NCBI GenBank assembly: GCA_003833135.1
Contig: QZLH01000117.1
Span: 42,714 to 106,713 of the forward strand
Length of the DNA stretch: 64,000 bases
From: Oehlia diaphana
Lineage: Eukaryota; Glomeromycota; Glomeromycetes; Glomerales; Glomeraceae
Direction of reading: 5' to 3'
The translations under genes and the position numbers were made by a program. The notes below the pieces were generated by a model. It searched no databases. It was not told where the DNA came from and saw only the letters and a list, made by a program, of their open reading frames with translations. Position 1 is the stretch's first letter; every line of letters starts with the position of its first letter. Positions 21,840-32,559 of this stretch are shown in pieces.

Positions 21840-23903
21840 ATGTCAAGCTCAATAATTTCTCCACGAAAATTAATCGAGTTTACATTCATATTGTTAAATT
21901 CTCCTAAATTAATTCATTTGAAAAACTTTATATTTATTATAGTATTATATCGCTATGGTTCTATTATATTAAATAAAATTGCCGTTCAAGGACTACGTCG
22001 CACCTGTATAGATTTTTATCTTGTTATTGGTGGTGCAGTCTTTAAGTTAATAACAAGTACACCTGGGGCAAAAGGCAAAATTCAAGCTGAACTTGATAAA
22101 ACAATAAAAGAGTTAGAAGAAAAAATTGCCCCAAAAGAACCGGGTGTACCAAGATATCTTTCATTACCTGATGTTGGTTTTAGTGATACTCGAATAAGAG
22201 AAGAAATGAAAAGGTAATTATTCAATTCGTCCATCGTCATTAAACATCAAATTGCAATTCTTAATTGAATCAATTCTTAAGATATCAGGATATGAATAGT
22301 AATGTAAAATGGGAGGATGGTCGGGTATCTGGTGCGGTATATCATGGAGGCAAAGATCATTCAAAAATACTTAATGAAGCATATTCAGCATTCTCTGTAA
22401 GTAATCCTTTGCATCCTGACGTATTTCCTGGTGTAAGAAAAATGGATGCTGAAATTGTCGCGATGGTACTTGACATGTATCACGCACCAAATAGTGCAGG
22501 AGGAACTACAACTTCAGGAGGTACTGAAAGTATCTTGATGGCATGTAAAGCATATCGCGACTGGGCAAGAAATGAGAAAGGAATTACTGAACCTGAAATG
22601 TAAGTTCTAAGTTTCTCAAGATTTTAATGATCTACAACTTTTAATTATTTCATATGTATAACGATAGGGTTGTACCGGAAACTATACACGCAGCATTCGA
22701 TAAGGCAGCTGGTTATTTTGGAATTAAAATTATAAAAATTCCAATTGATCCTAGCGATTATCGTGTCGATACCAAAGCTGTTAACAGAGCAATTAATAAA
22801 AATACAGTTATGGTAATCATTTATTATAAACATTATTTTGCTATATTAAAAAATCTTCCTAAAAATTTGGTTTCGATAGATTGCAGGCTCAGCACCTAAT
22901 TACCCACATGGAATAATTGACGACATCCCTACATTAGCAGCAATTGCCAAAAAACATAACATAGGTATGCATGTTGATTGTTGCTTGGGTAGTTTCTTGG
23001 TGCCATTTTTGGAAGAAGCGGGATTTCCTGCTCAACCTTTTGATTTCAGAATCGATGGAGTAACTTCAATATCGTGCGACACACACAAGGTATAGCATTT
23101 TTTTAAGAAAATTTTTTTATTGTAACACCAATTCTAATTTAAAACGTTGTCGCGTAGTATGGATTTGCGCCAAAAGGTTCTTCAGTGATCATGTATCGTA
23201 CAAAAAGCCTTCGCAAATATCAATATTTTTTATGTCCAGATTGGACGGGAGGAATTTATGCATCACCTACAGTTGCCGGATCACGGTAATTTCAATGAAG
23301 TGGCTGATACGCAAATCGTATAATATTACTAATATACCTCTTCTTGGATATAGCCCTGGTGCGTTGATTGCCGGATGTTGGGCATCTTTAATGAGAATGG
23401 GAAGAAATGGTTATATTGATGCTACAAAAAAGATTGTAGGATGTGCGAAGACAATTGAAGCTGGGTGAGTTAGAAATAAATTCGATTTCTTTTAAAAAAA
23501 AGTAAACTTTACATTTACTATGTCTTATGTCTTATTAAGAATCAGTCAAATGGATGATCTATGTGTATATGGAAAACCACTCGTATCGGTAGTAGCTTTC
23601 GGTTCAAAGACACCTAAGACACTAAATATTTATGCCATTAGTGATAAAATGTCCGCCAAAGGATGGAATTTAAATTCATTGCAAAATCCACCAGCGGTTC
23701 ACATTGCATGTACTTTGCTTACAGTAGATCATGCCGAACAATTTTTGCAGGACCTTAGAGATTCTATTAATGAGGTCAAGTCTGATCCGAACAGAAAATC
23801 ATCTGAAACTGCTGCTATTTATGGATTGGCGGCTAGTATACCGGACAAGTCGATCGTAAATGAGGTTGCTTGTGGATTTTTAGATGCATTATATTCCGCG
23901 TGA
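21840..23903 (+). CDS. DPL1: Sphingosine-1-phosphate lyase
   Basis: PLP-dependent enzyme of the ER membrane that cleaves phosphorylated sphingoid bases to a fatty aldehyde and phosphoethanolamine, the exit step of sphingolipid breakdown. Seven exons: 21,840-22,213, 22,282-22,599, 22,668-22,812, 22,880-23,089, 23,158-23,285, 23,354-23,464 and 23,540-23,903 (549 residues). An N-terminal hydrophobic region (about residues 28-60) fits the single membrane anchor. Motifs: [75 protein letters not shown], and [17 protein letters not shown]. The PLP lysine is residue 349, the last codon of exon 4. Exon 4 must start at 22,880 (after GATAG), not at the tempting CAG at 22,886, to keep the GSAPN frame. 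The gene appears intact. Confidence 0.96.
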
Positions 23904-24272
23904 TTTCGATTAGCTCGAAAGCACTTCACGATTGAGTTGATTATTATCAATTTACTTTGTTCGTAAAAAAAAAAAAAATTGTGTGATTTTACGTTTAATA
24001 TATAAACAAAAATAAAATAGTACTACTTTTAATAATGAAACAAGCAAATGTTGATCATACTTTAATCGCATAATAACCAAACTAAATTAAGTTACATTCA
24101 CATCATTAATAATAATCTGTTTGATCCTTATCAAAAGTATGATTGTTTATCTTAGTAATCTTTTTTTAAATATAATTTTTTCTGTGCTTTCCCTTGTTGC
24201 TAATTATTTTTCTCTTGTAACAATATTTCTACGAGAATCATATAAAGCCAAGATTAAATAGAGACAGAAACG
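23904..24272. other. Intergenic, S1P lyase to unknown membrane gene
   Basis: 3' UTR-like AT-rich sequence with a short poly-A run at 23,970, then a T-rich stretch before the next start codon. No ORF or RNA gene seen. Confidence 0.45.
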
Positions 24273-25020
24273 ATGTTTATTATTAGTACTGTTATGAAAC
24301 TTTTTAGGTTTTCGTTCGCAATCATGGCACTTTTAGTGATTGCAATAAATCGCTGGATGGCTTTTGCAGTTCAATTATCAATGATGTACTTTATTCCTTT
24401 TATTTCCTAGCGTAAGTTTATTTTTTTAAAAAAAAAAAATTGCTAAATTTTCAAAATTTCGTTCCAGGTTTTGTATATGGAATTCACTCTTAGTGGTAAT
24501 CGGAATTGTTTCAACGATTCAAACAGCAGTGGGATTTTGTTTTGATGTGATGAAATTAACATCAGGAAGTAAACCTTTATTAAGTTCTAAATCTTCAGCG
24601 ACATTAAAAGATAAAAATCGAGGACCACAAGGGTATTGGCAAAGTAGAAGAAAAACATATCAAGAAATGATAGATAAATTATATGTTAAATACATGGAAA
24701 AGTTAATTGGAGTACAACAACAACAATCCCAATGTTGGAATTGGGATTCTCAATATATTTATCCTCAATCAAGATATCAAAATAGAAATGGAAGCGGGGG
24801 AGGTGATGTTTATGTTGAAGATGGTAGAAATAACGTTGAATATTATCACTATAATAATATGAATGGTTATGGCTATGGTTATGATGATGAATTCTTGATG
24901 GACAATGGTGAAGGTTCCAGCGATAGAAATTATGAAACAAATTCTGATGGAATTAGTGAAGAAAGTTCTTTTACACATGATATGAAAATTACTGAAGATA
25001 CTGCTTCGATCATAGAATAA
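24273..25020 (+). CDS. Uncharacterised membrane protein with low-complexity acidic tail
   Basis: I do not recognise the family. The second exon (24,468-25,020) is clear: a hydrophobic stretch (NSLLVVIGIVSTIQTAVGFC), a basic region (SRRKTYQEMIDKLYVKYMEK), a Gln/Tyr/Gly/Asn-rich segment, and an acidic Ser-rich end. The first exon from ATG 24,273 encodes another hydrophobic segment (FAIMALLVIAINRWMAFAV), which supports it as coding. Joining is ambiguous. The consensus donor GTAAGT at 24,412 lies just after an in-frame TAG, whereas a GTACTT donor at 24,386 gives a frame-continuous join (221 residues). Two membrane helices with a long disordered cytosolic tail are predicted. Exon 1 and the splice are tentative. 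Confidence 0.6.
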
Positions 25021-25527
25021 TAGTTGTAATTTAAAGCGTTCCTTTTTTTTCGTTATTGTCATTAACACAACTTAAGAGCTGTGCTTTTTATTTGTGTTTA
25101 TTTATTTTATTATTTCAATTTTGTCAGAATTCTTTACTTGGAGAAAGCAGAGATTTTTGACCTTTTTCTGTATTTTTATTAATAATACAAAAAGAAAAAA
25201 TAGAACTTATTTTTATAAAATATGCCAATTTATTTTGTTTAATCTCTAGAAGGAAATCAAATAAAAAATCTCATTCTCTATAATCTTTTCCCTTACATGT
25301 ATGGATTCTAGATTTAGACTAAAGCAATGTTAAACTACTAACGTGATGCAAGTTCTAAATGCGAAAAAAATTTATCGCGACATACATATTTATTAAAAAG
25401 TAATCATCACGGGAGGTCGAAGTGATTTTTAACAGGCAACAGTTTCCGTATCTAAATGATCGTTAGAAAATAATAATACAAGACGATCGAAAGATTATTT
25501 TTTATTAAAAATATCATATTTTATTAA
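25021..25527. other. Convergent intergenic region
   Basis: 3' flanks of the unknown membrane gene (+) and cytochrome c peroxidase (-). AT-rich with scattered AATAAA-like words. A CGATCG palindrome occurs near 25,480. No gene seen. Confidence 0.45.
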
Positions 25528-26598
25528 TTATAATCGAGCCTCACCACTCGATCGTGGAACTCCAAGTTCCAACAATTTTCCAAATGCCGCAGCGAAATCA
25601 TTAAAGAATGTTTCTTTATCATTAGCATATTCCTCAACAATTTTTCTAAATTCCGGATCCGTGCGAAATGCCATATCAGCTGGAAGCATCATAATTTTAT
25701 CATTTTCATCTTTAAATTGTTTTAGTCCGTTATCTAATTCTTTTGTAGACCAATTCTTCTTTAATAACTGAACATAACTAAAAAAAAATTGGAAAGTAAA
25801 GGATTATTTAAATATTAAAGATATTTTAATAGACCAAAATAAATCGATTTGTCTAATACTTACAATTGATTATTAAATTTGGTCGGAGTTAAGGTCCAAG
25901 CACCTTCATATCCTGAGCGATCTTTGTGACATCGACCGAGACAATGAGCTCCTATGAGAGCAACTATCTCACTAAAATTTTTCAAATTGAAGATTCAGCA
26001 ACTGTTTATTATCCATAAATTATCAAAATTGTAAATACTAACCGATCGTTGAATCCCATACGATAGAAAACATCTCGAACATGTTGTTCGCCTTCTTCTG
26101 CATTTGGAAGACGACCGTTGGGTGGAACTAAACTTTCATCGGTGGCATCAACACGACCAGGTTTCCATGGAACAGTTGGTCCACCCAATTCCTTAATAGC
26201 AACAACACCGGCAAGAGTCCAAAGATCGGCATCTGATGCAAAAAAAAATCATTTTTCTTAATGAAAAACCTCGCGGAGGAGTTCGTCATTAATCATATCC
26301 ATAATGGTTGCTATAACAACGAAAACTTACAAGAAATCCAAGGATGGTTTTCCTTTACTGGTTCTAAACAATCTCGTGCAATATCCAAGCCGTTATTAGC
26401 GGCATCAGAACTTTCAAGAGAAAACCTCATTGTAGCTCCATTAGAACCACCGGTTTTAGTGTTCTTATCATAAGTTCCAGAAGCGTGCCATGCTAAACGT
26501 ACAAAAATTGGACCAAGTCCATCTTTAGACAAATCTTTTTTGGGAATAAGTTGTTTAATATCTTCACGTACAGCATCATAATCTCCTGAAGTTGACAT
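25528..26598 (-). CDS. CCP1: Cytochrome c peroxidase (class I haem peroxidase)
   Basis: Reduces hydrogen peroxide using reduced cytochrome c. Four exons on the minus strand: 26,598-26,331, 26,232-26,043, 25,971-25,864 and 25,777-25,528 (271 residues). The distal site [11 protein letters not shown] gives Arg34, Trp37 and His38. The proximal haem ligand is His162 in [12 protein letters not shown], and the radical-forming Trp corresponds to Trp178 in SGYEGAW. Other family blocks are [29 protein letters not shown] and [17 protein letters not shown]. The Trp and the GYEGAW context favour cytochrome c over ascorbate as donor. There is no mitochondrial presequence: the protein starts [17 protein letters not shown], which begins in the catalytic domain, so a cytosolic form is likely. 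Intact; frame-continuous introns. Confidence 0.95.
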
Positions 26599-27501
26599 GA
26601 CTAAAACGTTTTTTTTTTTTTTTTTGCTAAAATGAGGGGAATAAAAAATGGTTCAATTTATAATGAATTTTTGAACCCCATGTGATGATGTGATGAAATA
26701 TATAAATAGAACATATTGTGTGAATAATTTAGATCGTCAAAATTGGAAATATTAAAAAAATATGTATAAAAATGCTTATCTCAATAACGGGAAAGATTAA
26801 AATCGTTTTTTTTTATCTCTTAAGAAAGACAAATGGCTTATGTACATCATATATATTTGGCACTTCTTGTCTTTGTATTGGAATGCTTAAAACGGTTATT
26901 GTTGTGTTAATTTCGATGAATTTTTTTTGTTTCATGTGCATCAAACATCAAATAAATTGAATTGATCGTCGAAAAATAACAACGAAATGTCAACATTTTT
27001 TTTTTGTTAGATTTTCAAAAGGAAGTCGATCCCCATTTATAAAAATGCATACTACTTGTTTTTGTAGTTCTGGACTCGGACAATAATAATAATAATCTTA
27101 TTTTGATTGTGATATCGGATAATCCGATGCACAGATTCCTTGATGGATGTGATGACGTCATATTTCCGTTAAAACTTAGAGATCTTGTCATACCTACTAC
27201 ATATTGACTCGCTAATTGGCTGAAAATCATGTTCCTTTTTTGGGTGTTATTATCTATTTATAGCAAGATCTTCAAAATATTTTTTACTTATAATATCTCA
27301 CATCTGCGAAATACCAAACAGATTTATACGCCCACGAAGTCAAATAACTGATCTGATTTTTATAATCTCCATTCGATTCATTATAAAAGGGAAGAAATTT
27401 GCTGTTGAACAATTTAACAATTTTAAAGTGTCAATTGTAGGTTATTTAAATCACAAATCAAATATTGTTAAATTGAAACTTATTCGTATTTCCGCAGTAA
27501 A
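26599..27501. promoter_or_regulatory. Divergent intergenic region, CCP to carbonic anhydrase
   Basis: About 900 bp between the divergent start codons. The full CRE palindrome TGACGTCA lies at 27,153-27,160, about 340 bp upstream of the carbonic anhydrase ATG. Pyrimidine tracts precede both starts. Short ORFs in this stretch have no family resemblance. Confidence 0.4.
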
Positions 27502-28466
27502 ATGTCACCAAGAGGTAATGTTAAAGCTCATATTACAGATTGGTTAAAAGGTTTACCAGCATTAAAGAATCCCGGTATTTTGAATTCAAATGTGAAGCCA
27601 ACATTACCAAGATCGATGATTCTACCACAAATATATTATCCGAAATATGAGGAAAAGGAAGATCCAAATATGATTAAAGCTCATGTTCCTGACCTCATTA
27701 GACCATATAAAGGACTAAAAGATGTATTAGAAAACAATCGAAAATGGGCAAATGCAGATTCTTTACGTGAAATAAAGTTTTTTGAAACTTTAAATAAAGG
27801 GCAAGAACCAAAATTGTTTTGGATCGGTAAGATGTTATTAGAAGGTTTATAATTTCTCTTTATTCCAACTTCTAACTTACTCTATATCATTTTAGGTTGT
27901 TCTGATTCTCGCGTTGTACCTGAAACAATCACTCAGTTAGGTTTTGGTCAAATATTTGTACATCGGAACATTGCGAATCAATTCGATGCAAATGATTTTA
28001 ACTGTATGTCAGAATTAGAATTTGCCGTACATTATATAAAAGTTGAACATATAATTGTGTGTGGTAAGTTAATATCTTCAAGGTATACAAGAAAACATCA
28101 AAATCTAATGAATTTTTCTCTACTACAGGTCACACACAATGTGCAGGAGTAATGAATGCTTGTAAAGATCATCTTAGCCCAAATTTAAAAGCTTGGCTAT
28201 CGGATATTCGAAGAGTGAAAGATAAATACCCAGAGTTATTTCCGGATCCCATAATTGAATCCAGTATGTCCCAAAGTGAAAAAGACAAATTACATAGAAG
28301 ATTGGTTGAAATTAATGTATCAAATCAAGTATCAAAGATTGCTTCAAATGAAGTTGTCCAAGAAGCTTGGAAAGATAAAAAAAGAAAATTAGCAATTCAT
28401 GGTTGGGTTTTTAATATAAAGAAAGGACATTTAGAAGATATAGGTGTTACCATTGGAAAGCAATGA
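27502..28466 (+). CDS. Beta-class carbonic anhydrase with N-terminal extension
   Basis: Interconverts carbon dioxide and bicarbonate with a zinc ion. Three exons: 27,502-27,826, 27,896-28,063 and 28,129-28,466 (276 residues). The zinc and active-site motifs are CSDSRVVPE (Cys110, Asp112, Arg114) and HTQCAG (His166, Cys169), complete for catalysis. The tail LAIHGWVFNIKKGHLEDIGV matches the C-terminal strand of the family. About 80 residues precede the usual N-terminus (MSPRGNVKAHITDW..., with KAHVPDLIRPY), longer than in typical beta-CAs, where the Cys ligand lies near residue 40. Between His/Cys and the C-terminal strand there is a charged helical insert (SMSQSEKDKLHRRLVE). The extension could be a targeting or oligomerisation segment; it does not look like a clear mitochondrial presequence. 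Confidence 0.93.
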
Positions 28467-30209
28467 TTTGCGCATGGAATGGAAATAATTATCTATTATA
28501 TCATCATAGAGCTTAGAAATAATTTTATCAATATCATAAAGATTGTGAATATTATAATTTAATGATAAATATGATTTAATCAATTAATTAAATTAATCTA
28601 TCGCTGTAGTATTTGATGGATAAATTATGTTTATATGAAAAACTTTAATAAATGGGTGTTTGTGTTAAATATTATGAATAGAGTAAATAAATGTATTAAA
28701 TACCTCCGAGTTTGTTCCAGCATTAACTACCTCCAACGGCACAGTAATTCTTTGTAATAATCATAAATAATTTGTCATTTGATCATTTGTCATTAATACA
28801 TATTTGTTATTTCATGGTATCAATGAATAACCGAAATATTCACTGATGCCTTGGAGGGAGGGAAGCAACAGTGTATATGGAGCATTTATTAGATATCCTT
28901 GATATAACAGGCTTATCTCATTGTGTATAACGTATACACTGATGGATTTTATATTTTTTATATTTTTTTTATACCAGTGCAAGCAATTTACAAAAAAATC
29001 CATTGGTTATACATAATGAATAATCAAGGATTATTGGACAATTCCTAATTACAGAATCACATAATTTGTGAAAAAAACCAATTCAAAATACTAGTCAAAA
29101 TTTGAAATCAAAAATTTTTATTTTTTATTGAATCATTTCTGCTGAATTGCATGGAGTGATAAGGAAAATAACAAATTTAAATCAATTTAAGAACATTATA
29201 TGCAAAAATAATTAAATATGAATAGTTGGAAAATGGAATCAAGAAGGTGCTGCATTTATTTTTTTTTTAAAGGCATTTTTTCTATATAGCATAATTTTTT
29301 AATTTTTAGTTTATAATTAGAAAATTGCTAAGTATCATTAGATATCATAAATTTTTAATTTTTTTTATAATTTATACAGTATTTTATATGCAATTTTGTG
29401 AGAAAAGAAAGATTTTCTAAATTCAAAAAGATTTTTACTTAGATAATTTTTAAGAAAAATGGCAATATTTTGATTTTTACATATAAATTTTGAGTTTTAG
29501 AATTTATTTTAAAATTAACTAAAATGCAAACTTAAATAATATATTGTTCCAATTTTATTATACATAAATTTACAAAAAAATAAGTTTTTTTATGTAAATT
29601 TATTAAAATTTCCAAATTTTGATATATTTAGAATTTAATAATAATTATTTTATATATGTATTATTTAAAAAAGTATAGTTATATAATTTTTAATATAACT
29701 ATCATAATGCAAAAATTTGAAATATAAATAGTCCATATAAAATTTTTTTAAATAATTATATATTACAATAAAAATAAAATATGTAAAATCTGTTAAAAAA
29801 ATTTATTATTAAAGTATTTTATTTTCAAAATTAAATAAAAACTTTTTTATATTAAATAAGTAAAAATCAGCAATAAATCAAACTGCCAATTTTTGCTATT
29901 TTTTTATTTAATTTCTGATTTTTTCTAGCTAATTTTATGATATATATTACAAATAATTAAATATTTTTTTTTTAATATAAAATTAGAATGGCAATTTATT
30001 AAAGAACTTAGTAACTTTATTGTTTAGTCTAAAGTGAAATCACTCAATATTATAACTAAAAACTTGGGTTACAATTATAAAAACTTTACATTATTAATCT
30101 TTTTTTTCCCACCTTTTTTTACAAAAAAAAAAATAATAATAATAATTCTTTTTTGATATGAAGTTAAATTAGAATTCAAAATAATACTAATACAACTTAT
30201 ATTTGAATA
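28467..30209. other. Intergenic AT-rich desert
   Basis: The first ~250 bp are 3' flank of the carbonic anhydrase gene. The remainder is extremely AT-rich, with long A or T runs (for example 30,100-30,150). I see no coding region, RNA gene or definable repeat boundary. Confidence 0.5.
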
Positions 30210-30589
30210 TCACTGGTCAAAATAGTCCATTTCGGCAAAATTTTAAATTGCTGAATGTTGGACGAAATTTGGTCTGACCTTAGCCAATCAGTACTAAAAA
30301 AATCAGCAACTAATTTTATGGACGATTTGTACGTAACGTCTGCCACTTGTCAACAAATCAATCAGCAGAAATTGGCAACAAACCGGTAAAATCAAATTGA
30401 TGATTGTTAATAAATCTAATAATTATTATTACCGATTTTTGTATATTTAGCTGATTTTAATTTTATAATATTTATTAATTAAATTTTATTAATTCGTTTT
30501 ATCAAAAATTACATATTAAATTAATATATAGCTATCTATCATCTATATATATCATTCACCATCTACCATCCATCATCCACCCATCATCC

Positions 30590-31540
30590 TCACCTAACCT
30601 GATAAAAATCTGTGAAAACCTACAAAAAAAGGAGGAAACAGTTAGTAACCTATTTTTTAAATAAAAAAATTGAAGTTTCAAAGAAACTTACCCAATCTGA
30701 TAAAATCTGAAGGAAAATCTACAAAAAAAAGCAAAGAAACAGTTAGTTCATTTCTTTAATAATAATAAAAACTGAAGTTTTGAAAAATTTGAAACTTACC
30801 CATTCAATAAAATTTAAAGTGAAACCTATAAAAAAAGGAAAGAAATGATTAGTTTTTATTAAAAAAGTTTTATAAAGAAAATAAAGCTTCAAAACTCACC
30901 TATCCAAAACCAAAGAACTGAAAGTCAAAATCTACAAAATAGAAGAAAAAAAAATTTAAAAACAAATTAAAAAAGTGATTTTTTTAAAAAAAGGTTCGAA
31001 ATTATCACTCTAAAACTTACCCATATATCTATAGCCCAATAGCCAAAAGCCAAAACCTACAAAATAAAAAAAAAATTAAAATAAAGTTAAAAAAAAACAA
31101 TTCTTTTAAAAAAAAGTTTCGAAGTTTTACTTTGAAACTCACCTGTATATCCAAAACCCAAGAATTGAAAGCCAAAATCTGCAAAATAGGAAAAAAAATT
31201 AAAAAAAACTTGTTTTAAAAAAAAGTTTTAAAGTTTTCTCACCTATATACCTAACGCTCAATAACCAAAAGTCGTAATTTACAAAATAAAAAAAAGAAAC
31301 AAAACATTAAAAAAATATTTTTTTTAAAAAAAAGTTTTGAAATTTTCACTCTAAAACTTACCCATATATTCAAAGTCTAACCAAAAGTCAAAATCTACAA
31401 AATAGAAAAAAAAATTAAAATAAAATTAAAAAAAAATGCTTTTTTTAAAAAAATTTCAAAGTTTTAACTTCAAAACTTACCCATATATCTAACACCCAAG
31501 AACTGAAGGTCAAAATCTACATAATGAAAATAAAAAAATT
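30590..31540 (-). repeat. Tandem array of intron-bounded micro-exon-like units (array 1)
   Basis: About nine units of ~100-120 bp. On the minus strand each has a T-rich tract ending in TTTGTAG (or TATAG/GCAG), a short conserved segment of ~26-36 nt (for example TTTTGGCTTTCAATTCTTGG), and then an intact donor GGTAAG or GTGAGT. The spacer is long A/T homopolymer. Every spacer therefore looks like a minimal intron and every conserved segment like a micro-exon. Segment lengths are not all multiples of three. I found no confident flanking gene to which they belong. A minus-strand candidate start lies at 33,845. Confidence 0.5.
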
Positions 31541-31811
31541 AAGATTCATATTTACTTTGCTATTAGTGGTGATTTTTTTGGTAGTATTTTATAATGCTTT
31601 TTAAATAATATTAATAGGAATTTTTGACATGTCATGTAACTGAATTTTCAAATACCCCAAATTGAATATTATCACAAAGTGATATCGACAATTAATTTTA
31701 TTAATTTTTGTAAATATCATATTTAATAACATATATACTAATAAGTTTATTAACAAGTATAGTATTTAATATTAATATTGTAACTAATATAAAAGGATAA
31801 TTGTCATATAT

Positions 31812-32494
31812 TACAAAATTATTATTTTTTTACATTTCATTGTAATATGGTATTTTAATATATATTAAATTATAATAGCAATTNNNNNNNNNNNNNNNNN
31901 NNNNNNNNNNNNNNNNNNNNNNNNNNNNNNNNNNNNNNNNNNNNNNNNNNNNNNNNNNNNNNNNNNNNNNNNNNNNNNNNNNNNNNNNNNNNNNNNNNNN
32001 NNNNNNNNNNNNNNNNNNNNNNNNNNNNNNNNNNNNNNNNNNNNNNNNNNNNNNNNNNNNNNNNNNNNNNNNNNNNNNNNNNNNNNNNNNNNNNNNNNNN
32101 NNNNNNNNNNNNNNNNNNNNNNNNNNNNNNNNNNNNNNNNNNNNNNNNNNNNNNNNNNNNNNNNNNNNNNNNNNNNNNNNNNNNNNNNNNNNNNNNNNNN
32201 NNNNNNNNNNNNNNNNNNNNNNNNNNNNNNNNNNNNNNNNNNNNNNNNNNNNNNNNNNNNNNNNNNNNNNNNNNNNNNNNNNNNNNNNNNNNNNNNNNNN
32301 NNNNNNNNNNNNNNNNNNNNNNNNNNNNNNNNNNNNNNNNNNNNNNNNNNNNNNNNNNNNNNNNNNNNNNNNNNNNNNNNNNNNNNNNNNNNNNNNNNNN
32401 NNNNNNNNNNNNNNNNNNNNNNTACAAAATTATTATTTTTTTACATTTCATTGTAATATGGTATTTTAATATATATTAAATTATAATAGCAATT
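31812..32494. other. Assembly gap (N run 31,884-32,422) flanked by an identical 72-bp repeat
   Basis: 539 Ns. The 72 bp immediately left of the gap (31,812-31,883) and the 72 bp immediately right (32,423-32,494) are identical, beginning TACAAAATTATT and ending ATAATAGCAATT. This suggests either an unmerged overlap of two contigs, in which case the true gap may be zero or negative, or a tandem repeat the assembler could not cross. Any ORF drawn through the Ns is meaningless. Confidence 0.95.
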
Positions 32495-32559
32495 ATATTG
32501 TCAATTATTACAAAATATATATTACAGGATTATTATATAGTAATCAAAAAAATAGGTAC

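Noticed and set aside
22887..23089. S1P lyase exon 4 starting after TTGCAG
   Set aside because: That acceptor breaks the GSAPNYPHG frame; the GATAG acceptor seven bases earlier keeps it.
31870..32451. 193-codon minus-strand ORF
   Set aside because: It consists almost entirely of Ns from the assembly gap; no real codons support it.
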